DNA of 64,000 bases from Sulfurimonas sp. (GTDB lineage: Bacteria; Campylobacterota; Campylobacteria; Campylobacterales; Sulfurimonadaceae). The notes beneath the pieces are model-generated. The model saw only the letters and a program-made list of their open reading frames with translations. It was not told the origin of the DNA and ran no database searches. The translations under genes and the position numbers were made by a program. Position 1 is the first letter of the stretch. Each line of letters starts with the position of its first letter. The DNA lies in NCBI RefSeq assembly GCF_026196735.1, contig NZ_JAPHUF010000012.1:434001-498000 (forward strand), in the 5' to 3' direction. Of this stretch, positions 8,473 through 18,051 are shown piece after piece.

Positions 8473-8516
8473 GTGGGGAGATTAGTGATTGAATTTCAGT
8501 AAAAGAAGGGTTGCAT

Positions 8517-9449
8517 ATGTCAATAATTATTAAATTTTTTTTAACGATGATTGCTATTGTGTATTCATTAAATGCGCAGCTTTACACACATAGTATTAAA
8601 CCCCAGTCACTTAAATCAGATAAATTGATGAATATAAAAATATTAGATACTGTAGCGGTAAAATTTGATGATTTTAACGGTATAGAATTTCATGAAATAT
8701 CTGCTCTTGCATATCAAAAAAACAAACTTTACGCCTTAAGCGACAGAGGTTACTTGTATCACTTAAATATAAAAATTAAAAAAAATAGAATCAAAAGTTT
8801 AAAACTAGTAAAAGCATTAGAGCTAAAACGAAAAAACTCTAAAAGGTTAAAAAAGAAACATAGAGATGCAGAGGGTATGGTTTTAGTAGATGAAGAGTTA
8901 TATATCTCTTTTGAGAGAAAACCAAGAGTCGATGTTTTTTCTCTTAATGGCAAAAAAATCAAAAAATATGAAATACAAAAAGAATTAAATAATATTGATA
9001 ATTACCAAACAAAAAACAAAGCTTTAGAGTCCATTGCGTATAGTAAAAAACATGGGATAGTAACTGCCCCTGAGATATCTTTACTTGGCAACGATGAGAA
9101 TCTACATGTAGTATATGCTAAAAACAAACAATACAAATTTAGAGCAACTTCTAAGTTGAGTGCAATGGAATTTATAGATGAGAACAGGCTTTTGACACTT
9201 GAGAGAAGTTTTAATGTACTAACCCGTCAGAGAGTTGTTACTCTAAATGAAATAGATTTAAGAAAGTCTCACAATGAAATCTCAAGAGCAAGGCTCTTAG
9301 CAGTTATGAGCAGCGACGATGGTTGGAACTTGGATAATTTTGAAGGTCTGACAAAGGTTGGTAAAAACAAGTTCCTAATGGTCAGTGACGATAGCGGAGG
9401 CTACTTTGATAAAACAGTATTTGTTCTCTTTAAAGTTTTGAGAGACTAA
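8517..9449 (+). CDS. Secreted esterase-like activity of phytase family protein
   Basis: The start is put at ATG 8517 because GAAGGG lies six bases upstream; an in-frame TTG at 8511 is too close to it. A hydrophobic signal peptide covers about residues 1-20, ending near LNAQL. The roughly 290-residue mature part has the pattern of the esterase-like/phytase-like propeller family: EISALAYQKNKLYALSDRG, DAEGMVLVDEELYISFER, ALESIAYS and DNFEGLTKVG. Such proteins are periplasmic or outer-membrane-associated six-bladed propellers of poorly defined activity. It is convergent with trpA (4-base overlap). The family call is from motifs; substrate unknown. Confidence 0.7.
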   Translation: MSIIIKFFLTMIAIVYSLNAQLYTHSIKPQSLKSDKLMNIKILDTVAVKFDDFNGIEFHEISALAYQKNKLYALSDRGYLYHLNIKIKKNRIKSLKLVKALELKRKNSKRLKKKHRDAEGMVLVDEELYISFERKPRVDVFSLNGKKIKKYEIQKELNNIDNYQTKNKALESIAYSKKHGIVTAPEISLLGNDENLHVVYAKNKQYKFRATSKLSAMEFIDENRLLTLERSFNVLTRQRVVTLNEIDLRKSHNEISRARLLAVMSSDDGWNLDNFEGLTKVGKNKFLMVSDDSGGYFDKTVFVLFKVLRD

Positions 9450-10186
9450 CTGTTTATTTCATCTTTTAATATTTTAGACAGTTCGCTACACTCTTTAATC
9501 TTCTGTGTATAGTTAAGATTTTCTTTTAACATGATATCTACGAAAGCACTACCGACTATTACGCCGTCAGCACCCTTTACTTTATCTTTTGCAGTTTTTT
9601 TATTAACACCAAAGCCGACATAAACAGGGGTTGAAGTGTGTTTTTTAATAGAGATGATAGACGGCTGCAGATCTTCAGCGCTTCCTGAACCAGTAATTCC
9701 GGTATAAGCTACCATATATACAAATTTTTTAGAGTTTTGTACAATCTTTTTGATTCTATCTTCGCTATCGGTTGGAGCTACAAAGCTGATATTTGACATG
9801 TTGTTTGAGTCAAACACTTCACTGTATGCTACAGCTTCTTCATGGGGCAGGTCAGGTATGATTAGACCATTAATGCCAATATCTCTTAAATGTGGAATTA
9901 ATTTATTCATGTTTTGTTGATAAAAGCTGTTGAAATAGCCCATTAGTAGCGTATCTACTTTAGGTGCCACTGCTTTAGAGATTTCTAAAACATCCTCAAA
10001 CTTAATCCCAAGCTTCAATGCCTCATGGCTCGCTTTTTCTATAAGAGGCCCGTCTGCAACAGGGTCGGAAAATGGCACACCAAGTTCAAGTGTATCAACG
10101 CCACTCTCCCCAAGTGCCAATGCCAAGTCAATGCTAAAGGATTTTTCCGGATAACCGGATGTTATGTATGCTACTAGTTTTTTCAT
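9446..10186 (-). CDS. trpA: Tryptophan synthase alpha subunit
   Basis: A 246-residue TIM barrel with the alpha-subunit active site: Glu34 in LELGVPFSDP and Asp45 in PVADGPLIE correspond to the catalytic Glu49 and Asp60 of the E. coli enzyme. IPDLPHEE, VAYTGITGSG and VGFGVNKK (phosphate binding) are present. It cleaves indole-3-glycerol phosphate to indole and glyceraldehyde-3-phosphate in complex with TrpB. No other trp gene is nearby, so the pathway is dispersed here. It lies two bases after the Hpt gene and is probably translated from the same transcript. Length is slightly below the usual 260-270. Confidence 0.95.
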   Translation of the reverse strand: MKKLVAYITSGYPEKSFSIDLALALGESGVDTLELGVPFSDPVADGPLIEKASHEALKLGIKFEDVLEISKAVAPKVDTLLMGYFNSFYQQNMNKLIPHLRDIGINGLIIPDLPHEEAVAYSEVFDSNNMSNISFVAPTDSEDRIKKIVQNSKKFVYMVAYTGITGSGSAEDLQPSIISIKKHTSTPVYVGFGVNKKTAKDKVKGADGVIVGSAFVDIMLKENLNYTQKIKECSELSKILKDEINS

Positions 10187-10188
10187 AT

Positions 10189-10593
10189 CTATGATTTTTC
10201 CAAGTCAGGTAATTTAAGTAGAGAATATTTTATGCGAGTAAGATCATTGTCAAGTTTCAAATCTTGATTCCATTGTTCGTACATATCACTGATGCTAAAC
10301 AACCAAGTTTCAGTCTCTTCATTTATACTTTCGTGATTAGTTCTTAACTCGTCTAGCATATCTTCAACAAAAGCAGAAAGTTTTGCCATTTGTGTGATTT
10401 TCAAAAAGCTTGAAGCTGATTTTATATTGTGAAAAACACGAAAAAGCTCGTTTACACTTTGGTCAAACATATTTGGTTTTGAAAGGTCGACTATCATCGT
10501 ATCCATCATGTCAACCATTATCGAGTAGTGGTCTAAAAATTCGTCAACTATTTCGTAATCAAAGTTGGAATCTAAATCACTTCTTACGCCCAT
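10189..10593 (-). CDS. Stand-alone Hpt (histidine phosphotransfer) protein
   Basis: A 134-residue all-helical protein. FRVFHNIKSASSFLKI matches the Hpt signature, with His55 as the phospho-accepting residue, followed by LSAFVEDMLDELR as the second helix of the bundle. There is no receiver or kinase domain, so it would shuttle phosphate between separate partners. The C-terminal 50 residues are Trp/Asp-rich and not typical of the minimal domain. ATG follows GGAGAAAT. trpA follows two bases later; the functional link is unclear. The nearest possible partners in the window are the orphan kinase at 23.2 kb and CheY. Confidence 0.7.
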   Translation of the reverse strand: MGVRSDLDSNFDYEIVDEFLDHYSIMVDMMDTMIVDLSKPNMFDQSVNELFRVFHNIKSASSFLKITQMAKLSAFVEDMLDELRTNHESINEETETWLFSISDMYEQWNQDLKLDNDLTRIKYSLLKLPDLEKS

Positions 10594-10671
10594 AATATAT
10601 TTCTCCTATATAGTTCTTATTATAGCAATTTTTAGTTAAAATACTTTCTATATAAATAAAAGAGTTCTAAA

Positions 10672-11463
10672 ATGATTAAAAAAATGACAATAACTTCTAT
10701 CAAAAAATCAAAAGGTGTGCAGCCTTTAGTGATGATAACTGCCTATGATGCACTTTTTGCAAAATTATTTGAGTCAAGTGCTGATATGATTTTGGTTGGC
10801 GACAGCTTAAATATGAGCTTTGCAGGTAAAAAGGACACTATTAGTGCCACGCTAGAGCAGATGATATATCATACAAATGCGGTTTGTATGGGTGCAAAAA
10901 ATAGTTTTGTAGTTTGTGATATGCCTTTTGGAACATACTCCAATAAAGATGATGCTCTCAAAAACGCAATAAAAGTTTTTCAAGAAACTCCTGCTGATGG
11001 CATTAAAGTAGAAGGCGGTGAAGATAAAGCTGAGATAATAAAGCATTTAACTTCCAACGGCATAGCTATATGCGGACATATCGGTCTGCTTCCTCAAGCT
11101 GTTCGTGGAGAGGGCGGTTATAAAGTAAAAGGCAAAACTCCCGCAGATGAGCTTCAACTTATAAAAGATGCACAAGCTGTGGAAGAAGCAGGAGCTTTTT
11201 GCATGGTAATTGAAGGAGTAAAAGCCGAAGTAGCGGCGGTAATTGCAAAAAGTGTAAATATTCCGGTTATTGGAATTGGCGCTGGAGTTAATGTTGACGG
11301 ACAGGTACTTGTCTTTTCTGACATGTTAGGATTTTTTGAAGAGTTTACACCTAAGTTTGTTAAAAAATATCTTGATGGCGCATCTTTAGTTAAAGAGGCA
11401 GTCAAAAACTATTCGGATGAAGTTAAAAGCAAAAAATTTCCAAAAGAGGAACATACCTACTAA
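10672..11463 (+). CDS. panB: 3-methyl-2-oxobutanoate hydroxymethyltransferase
   Basis: A 263-residue TIM-barrel enzyme of the first pantothenate step: ketoisovalerate plus methylene-tetrahydrofolate gives ketopantoate. Metal and substrate residues are in place: Asp44 (LVGDSLNM), Asp83 (VCDMPFG) and Glu114 (IKVEGGED). GHIGLLPQ and [14 protein letters not shown] are typical of PanB. The 3' end runs to within a few bases of ruvB and the two are probably co-transcribed. The Shine-Dalgarno sequence is weak. Length and motifs match the family well. Confidence 0.95.
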   Translation: MIKKMTITSIKKSKGVQPLVMITAYDALFAKLFESSADMILVGDSLNMSFAGKKDTISATLEQMIYHTNAVCMGAKNSFVVCDMPFGTYSNKDDALKNAIKVFQETPADGIKVEGGEDKAEIIKHLTSNGIAICGHIGLLPQAVRGEGGYKVKGKTPADELQLIKDAQAVEEAGAFCMVIEGVKAEVAAVIAKSVNIPVIGIGAGVNVDGQVLVFSDMLGFFEEFTPKFVKKYLDGASLVKEAVKNYSDEVKSKKFPKEEHTY

Positions 11464-11476
11464 TGAGAAAATGCTA

Positions 11477-12490
11477 ATGGAACGACTTGTTGAAATAGAA
11501 AAATTTGAATCAGAAGAATCTACTGAGATGACTCTTCGCCCTGATGCTTGGGATGAATACATAGGGCAAGAACAAATCAAAAAAAATCTCAGTGTTTTTA
11601 TAGAAGCAAGCAAAAAAAGAAATGAGGCGCTTGATCATGTTTTGTTTTTTGGACCTCCAGGCCTTGGAAAAACCACTCTTGCGCTAATTATTGCAAATGA
11701 GATGAACACAAATATCAAAGTTACAGCAGCTCCTATGATAGAAAAAAGCGGAGACTTGGCTGCTTTGCTTACGAACCTAGAAGAGGGAGACATACTCTTT
11801 ATAGATGAGATTCATCGCCTCGCACCGGCAGTTGAAGAGATACTATACTCAGCTATGGAAGATTTTAGGATTGATATTATTATAGGCAGCGGCCCTGCAG
11901 CACAAACAGTTAAGATTGACTTGCCAAGATTTACTCTCATTGGTGCAACAACAAGAGCAGGAATGCTCTCAAATCCACTCAGAGATAGATTTGGAATGAA
12001 TTTCAGGATGCAGTTTTACAAGCATAATGAACTCGCAGAAATAATTTCTCAAGCATCGAGTAAATTAGATAAAGAAATAGTCCATGAAGCTTGTTATGAA
12101 ATAGCAAAAAGAAGCAGAGGGACTCCTCGTATTGCACTTCGTCTTTTACGCCGCGTTAGAGACTTTGCAGAGGTAGCAGAAGAATTTACAATAAACCATG
12201 ACCGCTCTAAGTATGCACTTGATGAGCTTGGGATTAATTCACATGGGTTTGATGAGATGGATATAAAACTGTTAAATCTATTGGTAGGTGCTAAGGGAAG
12301 AGCTATGGGACTTAGTACAATAGCAGCAGCTCTTAGTGAAGATGAGGGAACGGTTGAAGATGTTCTAGAGCCTTACCTTATTGCAAATGGTTACTTGGAG
12401 AGAACAGCAAAAGGCAGAAAAGCTACAAGAAATACATATGAGATTTTAAATATCCCGATTGAAAATACTGATGAAGGAAGTCTATTTTGA
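11477..12490 (+). CDS. ruvB: Holliday junction branch-migration ATPase RuvB
   Basis: The start is placed at ATG 11477 ([11 protein letters not shown]), which fits the usual RuvB N-terminus, rather than 11417 inside panB; 11471 is also possible. The product has about 337 residues. Walker A GPPGLGKT lies at 59-66, Walker B FIDEIH, sensor-1 IGATTRAG, the arginine finger region RDRFG, and a C-terminal winged helix with [13 protein letters not shown]. It drives branch migration with RuvA during recombination. The stop overlaps the next gene's TTG start by four bases. Confidence 0.95.
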   Translation: MERLVEIEKFESEESTEMTLRPDAWDEYIGQEQIKKNLSVFIEASKKRNEALDHVLFFGPPGLGKTTLALIIANEMNTNIKVTAAPMIEKSGDLAALLTNLEEGDILFIDEIHRLAPAVEEILYSAMEDFRIDIIIGSGPAAQTVKIDLPRFTLIGATTRAGMLSNPLRDRFGMNFRMQFYKHNELAEIISQASSKLDKEIVHEACYEIAKRSRGTPRIALRLLRRVRDFAEVAEEFTINHDRSKYALDELGINSHGFDEMDIKLLNLLVGAKGRAMGLSTIAAALSEDEGTVEDVLEPYLIANGYLERTAKGRKATRNTYEILNIPIENTDEGSLF

Positions 12491-13536
12491 AGCCACAATA
12501 TTTTGTTGCAATACTCTTTGGTGTATCTCTTTACTGGATGTATTTTCTGTATGCTCCATTTTTATTAGTTATGGCGATTGCTGCACTTTTAGCAGTTTCA
12601 ACTTCAGATATACAAACTTTTTTAGAAAAACTTTTTCGCTCCAAGTTTATAGCAGCACTTGCAGCGAGTTTTTTACTTGCAGTGCTGTTTTTTGCACCCC
12701 TTGGATATTTTTTAACCACATTAACTATAAAACTGAACTCTTTAGAAGCAGATACTTTTTTAAATATCAAAGCTTATATTGAAGGTTTTATTGAGACTCC
12801 ACCTGCTTATTTACAGTTTTTGAAGCCATACGCACTTAATCTCTTAGAAGAGTTTACCGCCAATAAATTCACATCATATATACTTTCAGTAACAGCAACG
12901 ATTGGAACATTTAGTGCCGGCTTTTTAAAGAATGCATTTTTAATTATTATATTTTACTTTTTTGCTCAGTATAACGGAGCATATATTATAGAGTTTATTA
13001 AGAGAGTTGTTCAGATATCAGTCAATGAGACAACCCTTATTATTAAAGAGATATCATCTGTGATGAGTGTGGTTTTTTACTCTATTATTGTAACTGCGAT
13101 GTTTGAAGGAGTTCTTTTTGGAATGGCAGTTTCATTTATGGGCTATAATGGACTTCTGTTTGGGATTATGTATGGATTTGCATCTTTGATACCGGTTGTT
13201 GGCGGTGTTTTGATGTGGCTTCCGTTTATGTTATTTGAATTTTACTCAGGTAATAACTCAAATGCAATTTTTATAGCACTTTATTCGATTATAGTTATAT
13301 CCATAATAGCAGATACATTTATAAAACCTTTAATAATTAAAGAGATAAACAGCAGACTTTTAAAAGAAGATGATACCAAAATTAATGAACTTGTCATTTT
13401 CTTTTCTATTATCGCAGGCTTAGCTACATTTGGCTTTTGGGGGATGATTTTAGGTCCGGCGATTACTGCCTTTTTTCTAACGATTATGAAAATTTTTGAA
13501 GAAAGAACTAAAGAGTGCAGTGAGAAAACCGGCTAA
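12487..13536 (+). CDS. AI-2E family permease
   Basis: A 349-residue inner-membrane protein with about eight hydrophobic helices and the late signature [17 protein letters not shown] plus [11 protein letters not shown], typical of the AI-2E (YdiK/TqsA/PerM) family. It starts at TTG 12487, sharing TTGA with the ruvB stop, which implies translational coupling. The next Met is 17 codons further in and would remove part of the first helix. Family members export or exchange diverse solutes; autoinducer-2 export is shown only for some. No substrate can be inferred. Confidence 0.8.
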   Translation: MKPQYFVAILFGVSLYWMYFLYAPFLLVMAIAALLAVSTSDIQTFLEKLFRSKFIAALAASFLLAVLFFAPLGYFLTTLTIKLNSLEADTFLNIKAYIEGFIETPPAYLQFLKPYALNLLEEFTANKFTSYILSVTATIGTFSAGFLKNAFLIIIFYFFAQYNGAYIIEFIKRVVQISVNETTLIIKEISSVMSVVFYSIIVTAMFEGVLFGMAVSFMGYNGLLFGIMYGFASLIPVVGGVLMWLPFMLFEFYSGNNSNAIFIALYSIIVISIIADTFIKPLIIKEINSRLLKEDDTKINELVIFFSIIAGLATFGFWGMILGPAITAFFLTIMKIFEERTKECSEKTG

Positions 13537-13539
13537 ATC

Positions 13540-14424
13540 TTATTTCTTATAGATTTCCGGATATTCACTTTTGAATCTTCTGTGTACCCAAAACCAAAAT
13601 TTTGGTTCATCTAAGACAAGTTTATTTAGCCAATCAGCTTGAAGTTGAGTGGCTTTTTGTAAATCAGCTTGCTCATCATCTGTTTTTTCAACAGGAATTT
13701 CATCAAAGAGCATTAGGGTGTAGTTCTCTTCATCATCGGTTCTTATAGTTATAGGGATAATTGCAGCATTGTATTTTCTAGCAAGAAAAGCTGGAGTTGC
13801 AGTTTGACGAATTTTTTTCCCTAGAAAATCTACCTCTAAACCTTCTCTTTTATTAAGACTTGTATCTATTACTATACCGCAGCCTTCACCGTTTTTTATA
13901 AGTTTTATAAGCGGTTTTAAAACATTTCTCTTTTCTAAAGATTTATTTGAAAAGTGTGCCCGCGAATCTAACAGCCACTCTTCATATTGTTTGTTTTTCA
14001 TACTTTTATAAACGGCTGTGATGGGTTCTATAAAGGCTCCGATAGATGCACCACCCAACTCCCAAGCACTATAATGCGGAGTAACATATATAACTGCACG
14101 ACCGTCTTTGTGTGCTTTTTGTACAGCTTGGATATTTTGTATAGTTACTTTTTTTGCTAAATCTTCTTTACTCATATGTTTGATTTCTATAAGATGCAAA
14201 AAATTAAACAGTAAGTTTTTAAAACTATATTTAGTTATCTCTTTCTTTTCATCATCACTCATATTGCTGCCAAAAACAAAGTCAAGATTTTTGTAGGCTA
14301 TATTTCTATATCTTGAGGATGCATAGTAAGCAATAGTTGCAAGCATAGAAAAAAAGCCTTTTCTAAAGCTTTTAGGTAAAATCATTAAAATTTTTTCTAA
14401 TAGTAAGAATAGTTTAAAACCCAT
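13540..14424 (-). CDS. lpxL: Lipid A biosynthesis late acyltransferase (LpxL/HtrB family)
   Basis: A 294-residue protein with one N-terminal hydrophobic segment. The acyltransferase active-site motif HX4E is His117-Glu122 (HYSAWE). Further blocks are GIVIDTSLN, FLGKKIRQTATPAFLARK and a C-terminal PKFWFWVHRRFK typical of LpxL/LpxM. It adds a secondary fatty acid to Kdo2-lipid IVA on the cytoplasmic face of the inner membrane. Whether it is the LpxL or the LpxM/WaaM equivalent cannot be settled from sequence alone. It converges on the AI-2E gene with three bases between stops. Confidence 0.85.
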   Translation of the reverse strand: MGFKLFLLLEKILMILPKSFRKGFFSMLATIAYYASSRYRNIAYKNLDFVFGSNMSDDEKKEITKYSFKNLLFNFLHLIEIKHMSKEDLAKKVTIQNIQAVQKAHKDGRAVIYVTPHYSAWELGGASIGAFIEPITAVYKSMKNKQYEEWLLDSRAHFSNKSLEKRNVLKPLIKLIKNGEGCGIVIDTSLNKREGLEVDFLGKKIRQTATPAFLARKYNAAIIPITIRTDDEENYTLMLFDEIPVEKTDDEQADLQKATQLQADWLNKLVLDEPKFWFWVHRRFKSEYPEIYKK

Positions 14425-14519
14425 TGGTGAGATAACTCCTGTAATTGTGAGTGCGATTATATCAAATTGTAATTAAGCCTTTGGTATAATCACACTAAAT
14501 TATTTAAAAGGTAATGAAA

Positions 14520-15425
14520 ATGGTTGCATCTGATATTCAAAATTTTTCTGAGGGTCGAACAAAAGCTAGGGCGTATTTTTGTTATCTGTTTTCTAAAAAT
14601 ATTCCAAACAGGCTGCCATCTATATCCGAAGAGATGATTATGCCTCGTCTTTTAAAGATGAAGGCAGATCAACCAAACTGTGAAGGTGTCTATCTTCTAG
14701 ATTATCGTGGTGTGCAAATCACACCGACTTTTACTGCAAATAAGCAGATAGATGATGATGCAGGAAAGATTAGAGCTGATAGAGCTTATTATTATAGAGC
14801 TGTAAGAGAAAAGAGATGTACCATAACCGATCCATATCCATCTCTTATTACCGGCGAGTTGACAGTTACTGTATCTCAGCCGATTTTTGATGAAAGTAAC
14901 GAGCTTAAATATGTTGCATGTATGGATATGCCTATTGATGAAGTTATAAAAGTCTCTAAACAAAACAGCTCAGATATTTTTTACTCAAGATTATTTAAAT
15001 ACTCATACGGTATCTTTGCTTTTGCTCTAGTTGCAGTTTCCATATTGCTTTTTTTTAAAGGAATAGGCAGTTTTTTAACTTATGAAATAACACCTTCACA
15101 TTTTGCAATAAAAGATGTATTTGAAGCAACTATTCTTTTAACTCTGGCATTGGCAATTTTTGATCTTGCAAAAACCTTAATAGAAGAGGAGATAATAGGG
15201 CGAAATAAAGAACATAGCATTTCAGAACCGCATAAAACAATGGTCAGGTTTTTGGGTTCTATAATCATCGCACTTTCTATTGAAGCATTGATGCTGGTAT
15301 TTAAATTTGCTATAACGGACCCTGAAAAACTTATCTATGCCATGTATATAGTCGGCGGTGTTGCAATGCTGTTGGTAGGATTGGCGATTTATATAAAATT
15401 TACAAAATTAAAGATTGAAGAATGA
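14520..15425 (+). CDS. PDC/Cache-sensor membrane protein
   Basis: Two in-frame ATGs exist (14514, 14520). AAAAGG is only two bases from the first but eight from the second, so 14520 is preferred. TATAAT at 14485-14490 is a likely -10 box. Residues about 1-155 carry a PDC-type sensor fold (GVYLLDYRGVQITPT, RAYYYRAVREKRCTITDPYPS, VSQPIFDES). Four hydrophobic helices follow, and the C-terminus is a short basic tail. There is no kinase, GGDEF or chemotaxis domain, so how it signals is unclear. The sensor precedes the first TM segment without an obvious signal peptide, so its side of the membrane is uncertain. Stop overlaps hisH (ATGA). Confidence 0.7.
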   Translation: MVASDIQNFSEGRTKARAYFCYLFSKNIPNRLPSISEEMIMPRLLKMKADQPNCEGVYLLDYRGVQITPTFTANKQIDDDAGKIRADRAYYYRAVREKRCTITDPYPSLITGELTVTVSQPIFDESNELKYVACMDMPIDEVIKVSKQNSSDIFYSRLFKYSYGIFAFALVAVSILLFFKGIGSFLTYEITPSHFAIKDVFEATILLTLALAIFDLAKTLIEEEIIGRNKEHSISEPHKTMVRFLGSIIIALSIEALMLVFKFAITDPEKLIYAMYIVGGVAMLLVGLAIYIKFTKLKIEE

Positions 15426-16033
15426 TAGCAATTGTTGATTACAATATGGGAAATTTGGCAAGTGTACAAAATGCATTTGCCAAACTAGGTGAAGAGACGG
15501 TGGTTGAGAGTGACCCGCAAAAGTTTAAAGATTATGATAAATTAATACTTCCCGGTGTTGGAGCTTTTGGCGATGCAATGGAGCATTTAAGAGAGCGAAA
15601 TATGATAGAAGCTTTGAAGGAGTATGCTAAAAGCGGAAAATACATGTTAGGCATCTGTCTTGGTATGCAGCTGCTTTTTGAGAGTAGCGAAGAGTTTGGT
15701 AATCATGAAGGCTTAGGTTTAATTAAAGGCAGTGTGACTGCTTTTGATACAACTAAATTCAGTGAACCGCTTAAAGTTCCACATATGGGCTGGAACAGGA
15801 TGTTTACCGAGAATCACCCGCTTTTTGAAAACTTAGATGAGGAACATTACTTATATTTTGTACACACATATCATGTTAATTGTGCAAATAAAGAAGACAT
15901 TGTAGGGCGTACAGAATATGGATATGAGTTTACATCAGCTGTAGCTCATGAAAATGTTATGGGCATTCAGCCTCACCCTGAAAAAAGCCATGAAAATGGA
16001 CTTAAAATACTAGAAAATTTTATAAAACTATAG
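15422..16033 (+). CDS. hisH: Imidazole glycerol phosphate synthase, glutaminase subunit
   Basis: A 203-residue class I glutamine amidotransferase. The catalytic triad is Cys79 ([10 protein letters not shown]), His185 and Glu187 (GIQPHPEKS). The oxyanion region [11 protein letters not shown] is present. With HisF it supplies ammonia for imidazole-glycerol phosphate formation in histidine synthesis. ATG overlaps the PDC protein stop, and hisA follows 16 bases later, so the three are likely one operon; hisF is not in the window. Length and motifs are normal. Confidence 0.95.
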   Translation: MIAIVDYNMGNLASVQNAFAKLGEETVVESDPQKFKDYDKLILPGVGAFGDAMEHLRERNMIEALKEYAKSGKYMLGICLGMQLLFESSEEFGNHEGLGLIKGSVTAFDTTKFSEPLKVPHMGWNRMFTENHPLFENLDEEHYLYFVHTYHVNCANKEDIVGRTEYGYEFTSAVAHENVMGIQPHPEKSHENGLKILENFIKL

Positions 16034-16049
16034 AAAAAGGATTTACACT

Positions 16050-16760
16050 TTGACTTTATACCCAGCAATAGATTTAAAAGACGGAAAAGCAGTTAGACTT
16101 ACAAAAGGTTTGATGGATAGTGCAAAGATTTACTCAGACGAACCTTGGACTCTTGTGAAAAAGTTTGAAGAGATGGGAGCGGAGTGGGTACATTTAGTTG
16201 ACTTAAACGGTGCATTTGCAGGTGAGCCTAAAAATTTGGAGCAGATAATTAAAATACGCCAAAACTGTAATGTAAAACTTGAACTTGGCGGTGGAATCCG
16301 TGATGAAGCTACAATTAAAAAAATGCTTGATATTGGAATAGACAGAATCATACTTGGCTCAATCGCAGTTAAAGATGCACAATTTGTAAGAGATATGGCT
16401 GCAAAATACCCAATAGCAGTTGGAATTGATGCAATTGACGGTTTTGTAGCGGTTGAAGGCTGGGGCGAAGTTAGTAACATGAGGGCAACAGATTTGGCAA
16501 GAGAATTTGCAAATGCCGGAGTTGAAGCAATTATTTGTACCGATGTAGGTAAAGATGGAACACTCAGCGGTGTAAATGTAGAGTTTACTGTAGACATTGC
16601 AGAGACAAGTGGAATAAGCACTATTGCCAGTGGCGGAGTTAAGGATGAGAATGATATAAAAGCTCTTATCGCCACAAATAAGGTGGATGGCGTGATAATA
16701 GGCAAAGCATATTACGAAGGTACTTTAGACTTACCAAAGATGTTTAAGCTGTTAAGTTAA
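16050..16760 (+). CDS. hisA: Phosphoribosylformimino-AICAR ribotide isomerase
   Basis: A 236-residue beta/alpha barrel starting at TTG 16050, nine bases after AAAAAGG. It begins [17 protein letters not shown], with the catalytic Asp8, and carries [14 protein letters not shown] and [12 protein letters not shown] (second catalytic Asp), ending in IIGKAYYEG. It catalyses the Amadori isomerisation of ProFAR in histidine synthesis. The TTG start is required because no ATG occurs before conserved sequence. Confidence 0.95.
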   Translation: MTLYPAIDLKDGKAVRLTKGLMDSAKIYSDEPWTLVKKFEEMGAEWVHLVDLNGAFAGEPKNLEQIIKIRQNCNVKLELGGGIRDEATIKKMLDIGIDRIILGSIAVKDAQFVRDMAAKYPIAVGIDAIDGFVAVEGWGEVSNMRATDLAREFANAGVEAIICTDVGKDGTLSGVNVEFTVDIAETSGISTIASGGVKDENDIKALIATNKVDGVIIGKAYYEGTLDLPKMFKLLS

Positions 16761-16841
16761 GCACTACTTAATCATAAAATAAATAAAATTTAGGTATTAT
16801 TGCTTACTAAATTTTGCAAAATATAAAGAAAAGGATTTCGT

Positions 16842-17216
16842 TTGAAATTACTTGTTGTTGATGACAGTTCAACTATGCGTCGTATTATTAAAAATACTCT
16901 TGCTAGACTTGGACATAAAGATATTTTAGAAGGTGCTGACGGCCTTGAAGGATGGAGTGAGCTAGACGCAAATCCAGATATTGACATGTTAATAACCGAC
17001 TGGAATATGCCTGAGATGAATGGACTCGAACTTGTTTTAAAAGTTCGTTCTGATGAGCGCTTTAAAGATTTACCTATCATTATGGTAACAACTGAGGGTG
17101 GTAAAGCAGAAGTTATAACGGCTCTCAAAGCAGGTGTTAACAACTATATAGTAAAACCATTTACACCACAAGTTTTAAAAGAAAAACTTGGTGCTGTTAT
17201 GGGCATTGAGGTGTAA
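16842..17216 (+). CDS. cheY: Chemotaxis response regulator CheY
   Basis: A 124-residue single receiver domain, started by TTG 16842 with AAAGGA upstream. Acidic pocket Asp7-Asp8, phospho-acceptor Asp53 (ITDWNMPEMNG), switch Thr (MVTTEGG), Tyr102 and Lys105 (NYIVKPF) are all in place. Phosphorylated CheY binds the flagellar switch. The stop shares one base with the prmA ATG (TAATG). The cheY-prmA-ftsH-psd-like order is one I know from Campylobacter, which supports CheY rather than a generic receiver. Confidence 0.9.
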   Translation: MKLLVVDDSSTMRRIIKNTLARLGHKDILEGADGLEGWSELDANPDIDMLITDWNMPEMNGLELVLKVRSDERFKDLPIIMVTTEGGKAEVITALKAGVNNYIVKPFTPQVLKEKLGAVMGIEV

Positions 17217-18049
17217 TGCAAGAGCATTACTTTGAACTAGTAGTCAAATTATCTTCTCATCATTTACTCTTTTCAGATTTTTTGTCAGACACTTTACCGG
17301 TAGGTTTTGAAGAAACTGATGATGGTTTTATCATTAGAAGCGAGGAAGAACTTGACACTATAGTTTGGGGACTTGAACAGTTTGCAGAGGCATTACAAAA
17401 AGCCCTTGGCCAAGAAATAGAACTAGAGTGTACTCAAACAAAACTAAAAAATAGTGACTGGGTAGCAGAGTATCAAAACAGTATTCAGCCGCTGCAAGTA
17501 GATAAGTTTTACATCCATCCGACTTGGAATGAGCCAAGTAAAGATTTAATAAATATAGCAATAGACCCTGCACTTGCGTTTGGAACAGGACATCACCCAA
17601 CAACGGCATCATCATTAAGAGCAATAGCAAAATATGTGAAAAAAGATGATAAAGTTTTAGATGTTGGATGTGGAAGCGGAATACTCGGAGTGGGAGCATT
17701 AAAGCTAGGAGCATCAGTTGATGCATGTGACACAGACAGAGTTTGTGTTGATAACACAAGGGTTAATGCAGAGCTAAATTCAGTTGAGTTTGATAATCTT
17801 TGGGAAGGTTCATGCAGCTTGGCAAATAGTAGTTATGATATAGTTGTAGCAAACATTGTAGCAGATGTGTTAACTTTTATCGCCAATGATTTAAAGAGCG
17901 TTTTAAAAGATAATGGGATATTAGTACTATCAGGCATACTAGATAAGTATGAAGAAAAAGTTTTGAAATTTTACAAAGATTTTGAAATTATAGAAAAAAT
18001 AGCCCAAGATGAATGGGTTACATTAATATTAAAACAGGATAAAAAATAG
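17216..18049 (+). CDS. prmA: Ribosomal protein L11 methyltransferase
   Basis: A 277-residue class I SAM methyltransferase. The SAM-binding loop is LDVGCGSGILGVGALKLGA, preceded by DPALAFGTGHHPTT, which is diagnostic of PrmA, and followed by VVANIVADVL. The N-terminal substrate domain (about 1-60) is shorter than in E. coli. It methylates L11 in the cytoplasm. The gene is coupled to cheY and followed two bases later by ftsH. Confidence 0.95.
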   Translation: MQEHYFELVVKLSSHHLLFSDFLSDTLPVGFEETDDGFIIRSEEELDTIVWGLEQFAEALQKALGQEIELECTQTKLKNSDWVAEYQNSIQPLQVDKFYIHPTWNEPSKDLINIAIDPALAFGTGHHPTTASSLRAIAKYVKKDDKVLDVGCGSGILGVGALKLGASVDACDTDRVCVDNTRVNAELNSVEFDNLWEGSCSLANSSYDIVVANIVADVLTFIANDLKSVLKDNGILVLSGILDKYEEKVLKFYKDFEIIEKIAQDEWVTLILKQDKK

Positions 18050-18051
18050 AT

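Noticed and set aside
8342-8516. Known riboswitch (TPP, cobalamin, c-di-GMP, preQ1, fluoride) in the leader after tRNA-Arg
   Set aside because: None of the conserved cores of these classes can be found in the stretch.
12459-12782. 107-codon open frame overlapping the ruvB end and the AI-2E permease start
   Set aside because: Different frame of two clear genes; Cys/Phe-rich shadow translation.
16130-16705. 191-codon open frame on the minus strand inside hisA
   Set aside because: It is the antisense shadow of hisA, with Ser/Pro/Ile-rich composition and no ribosome site.
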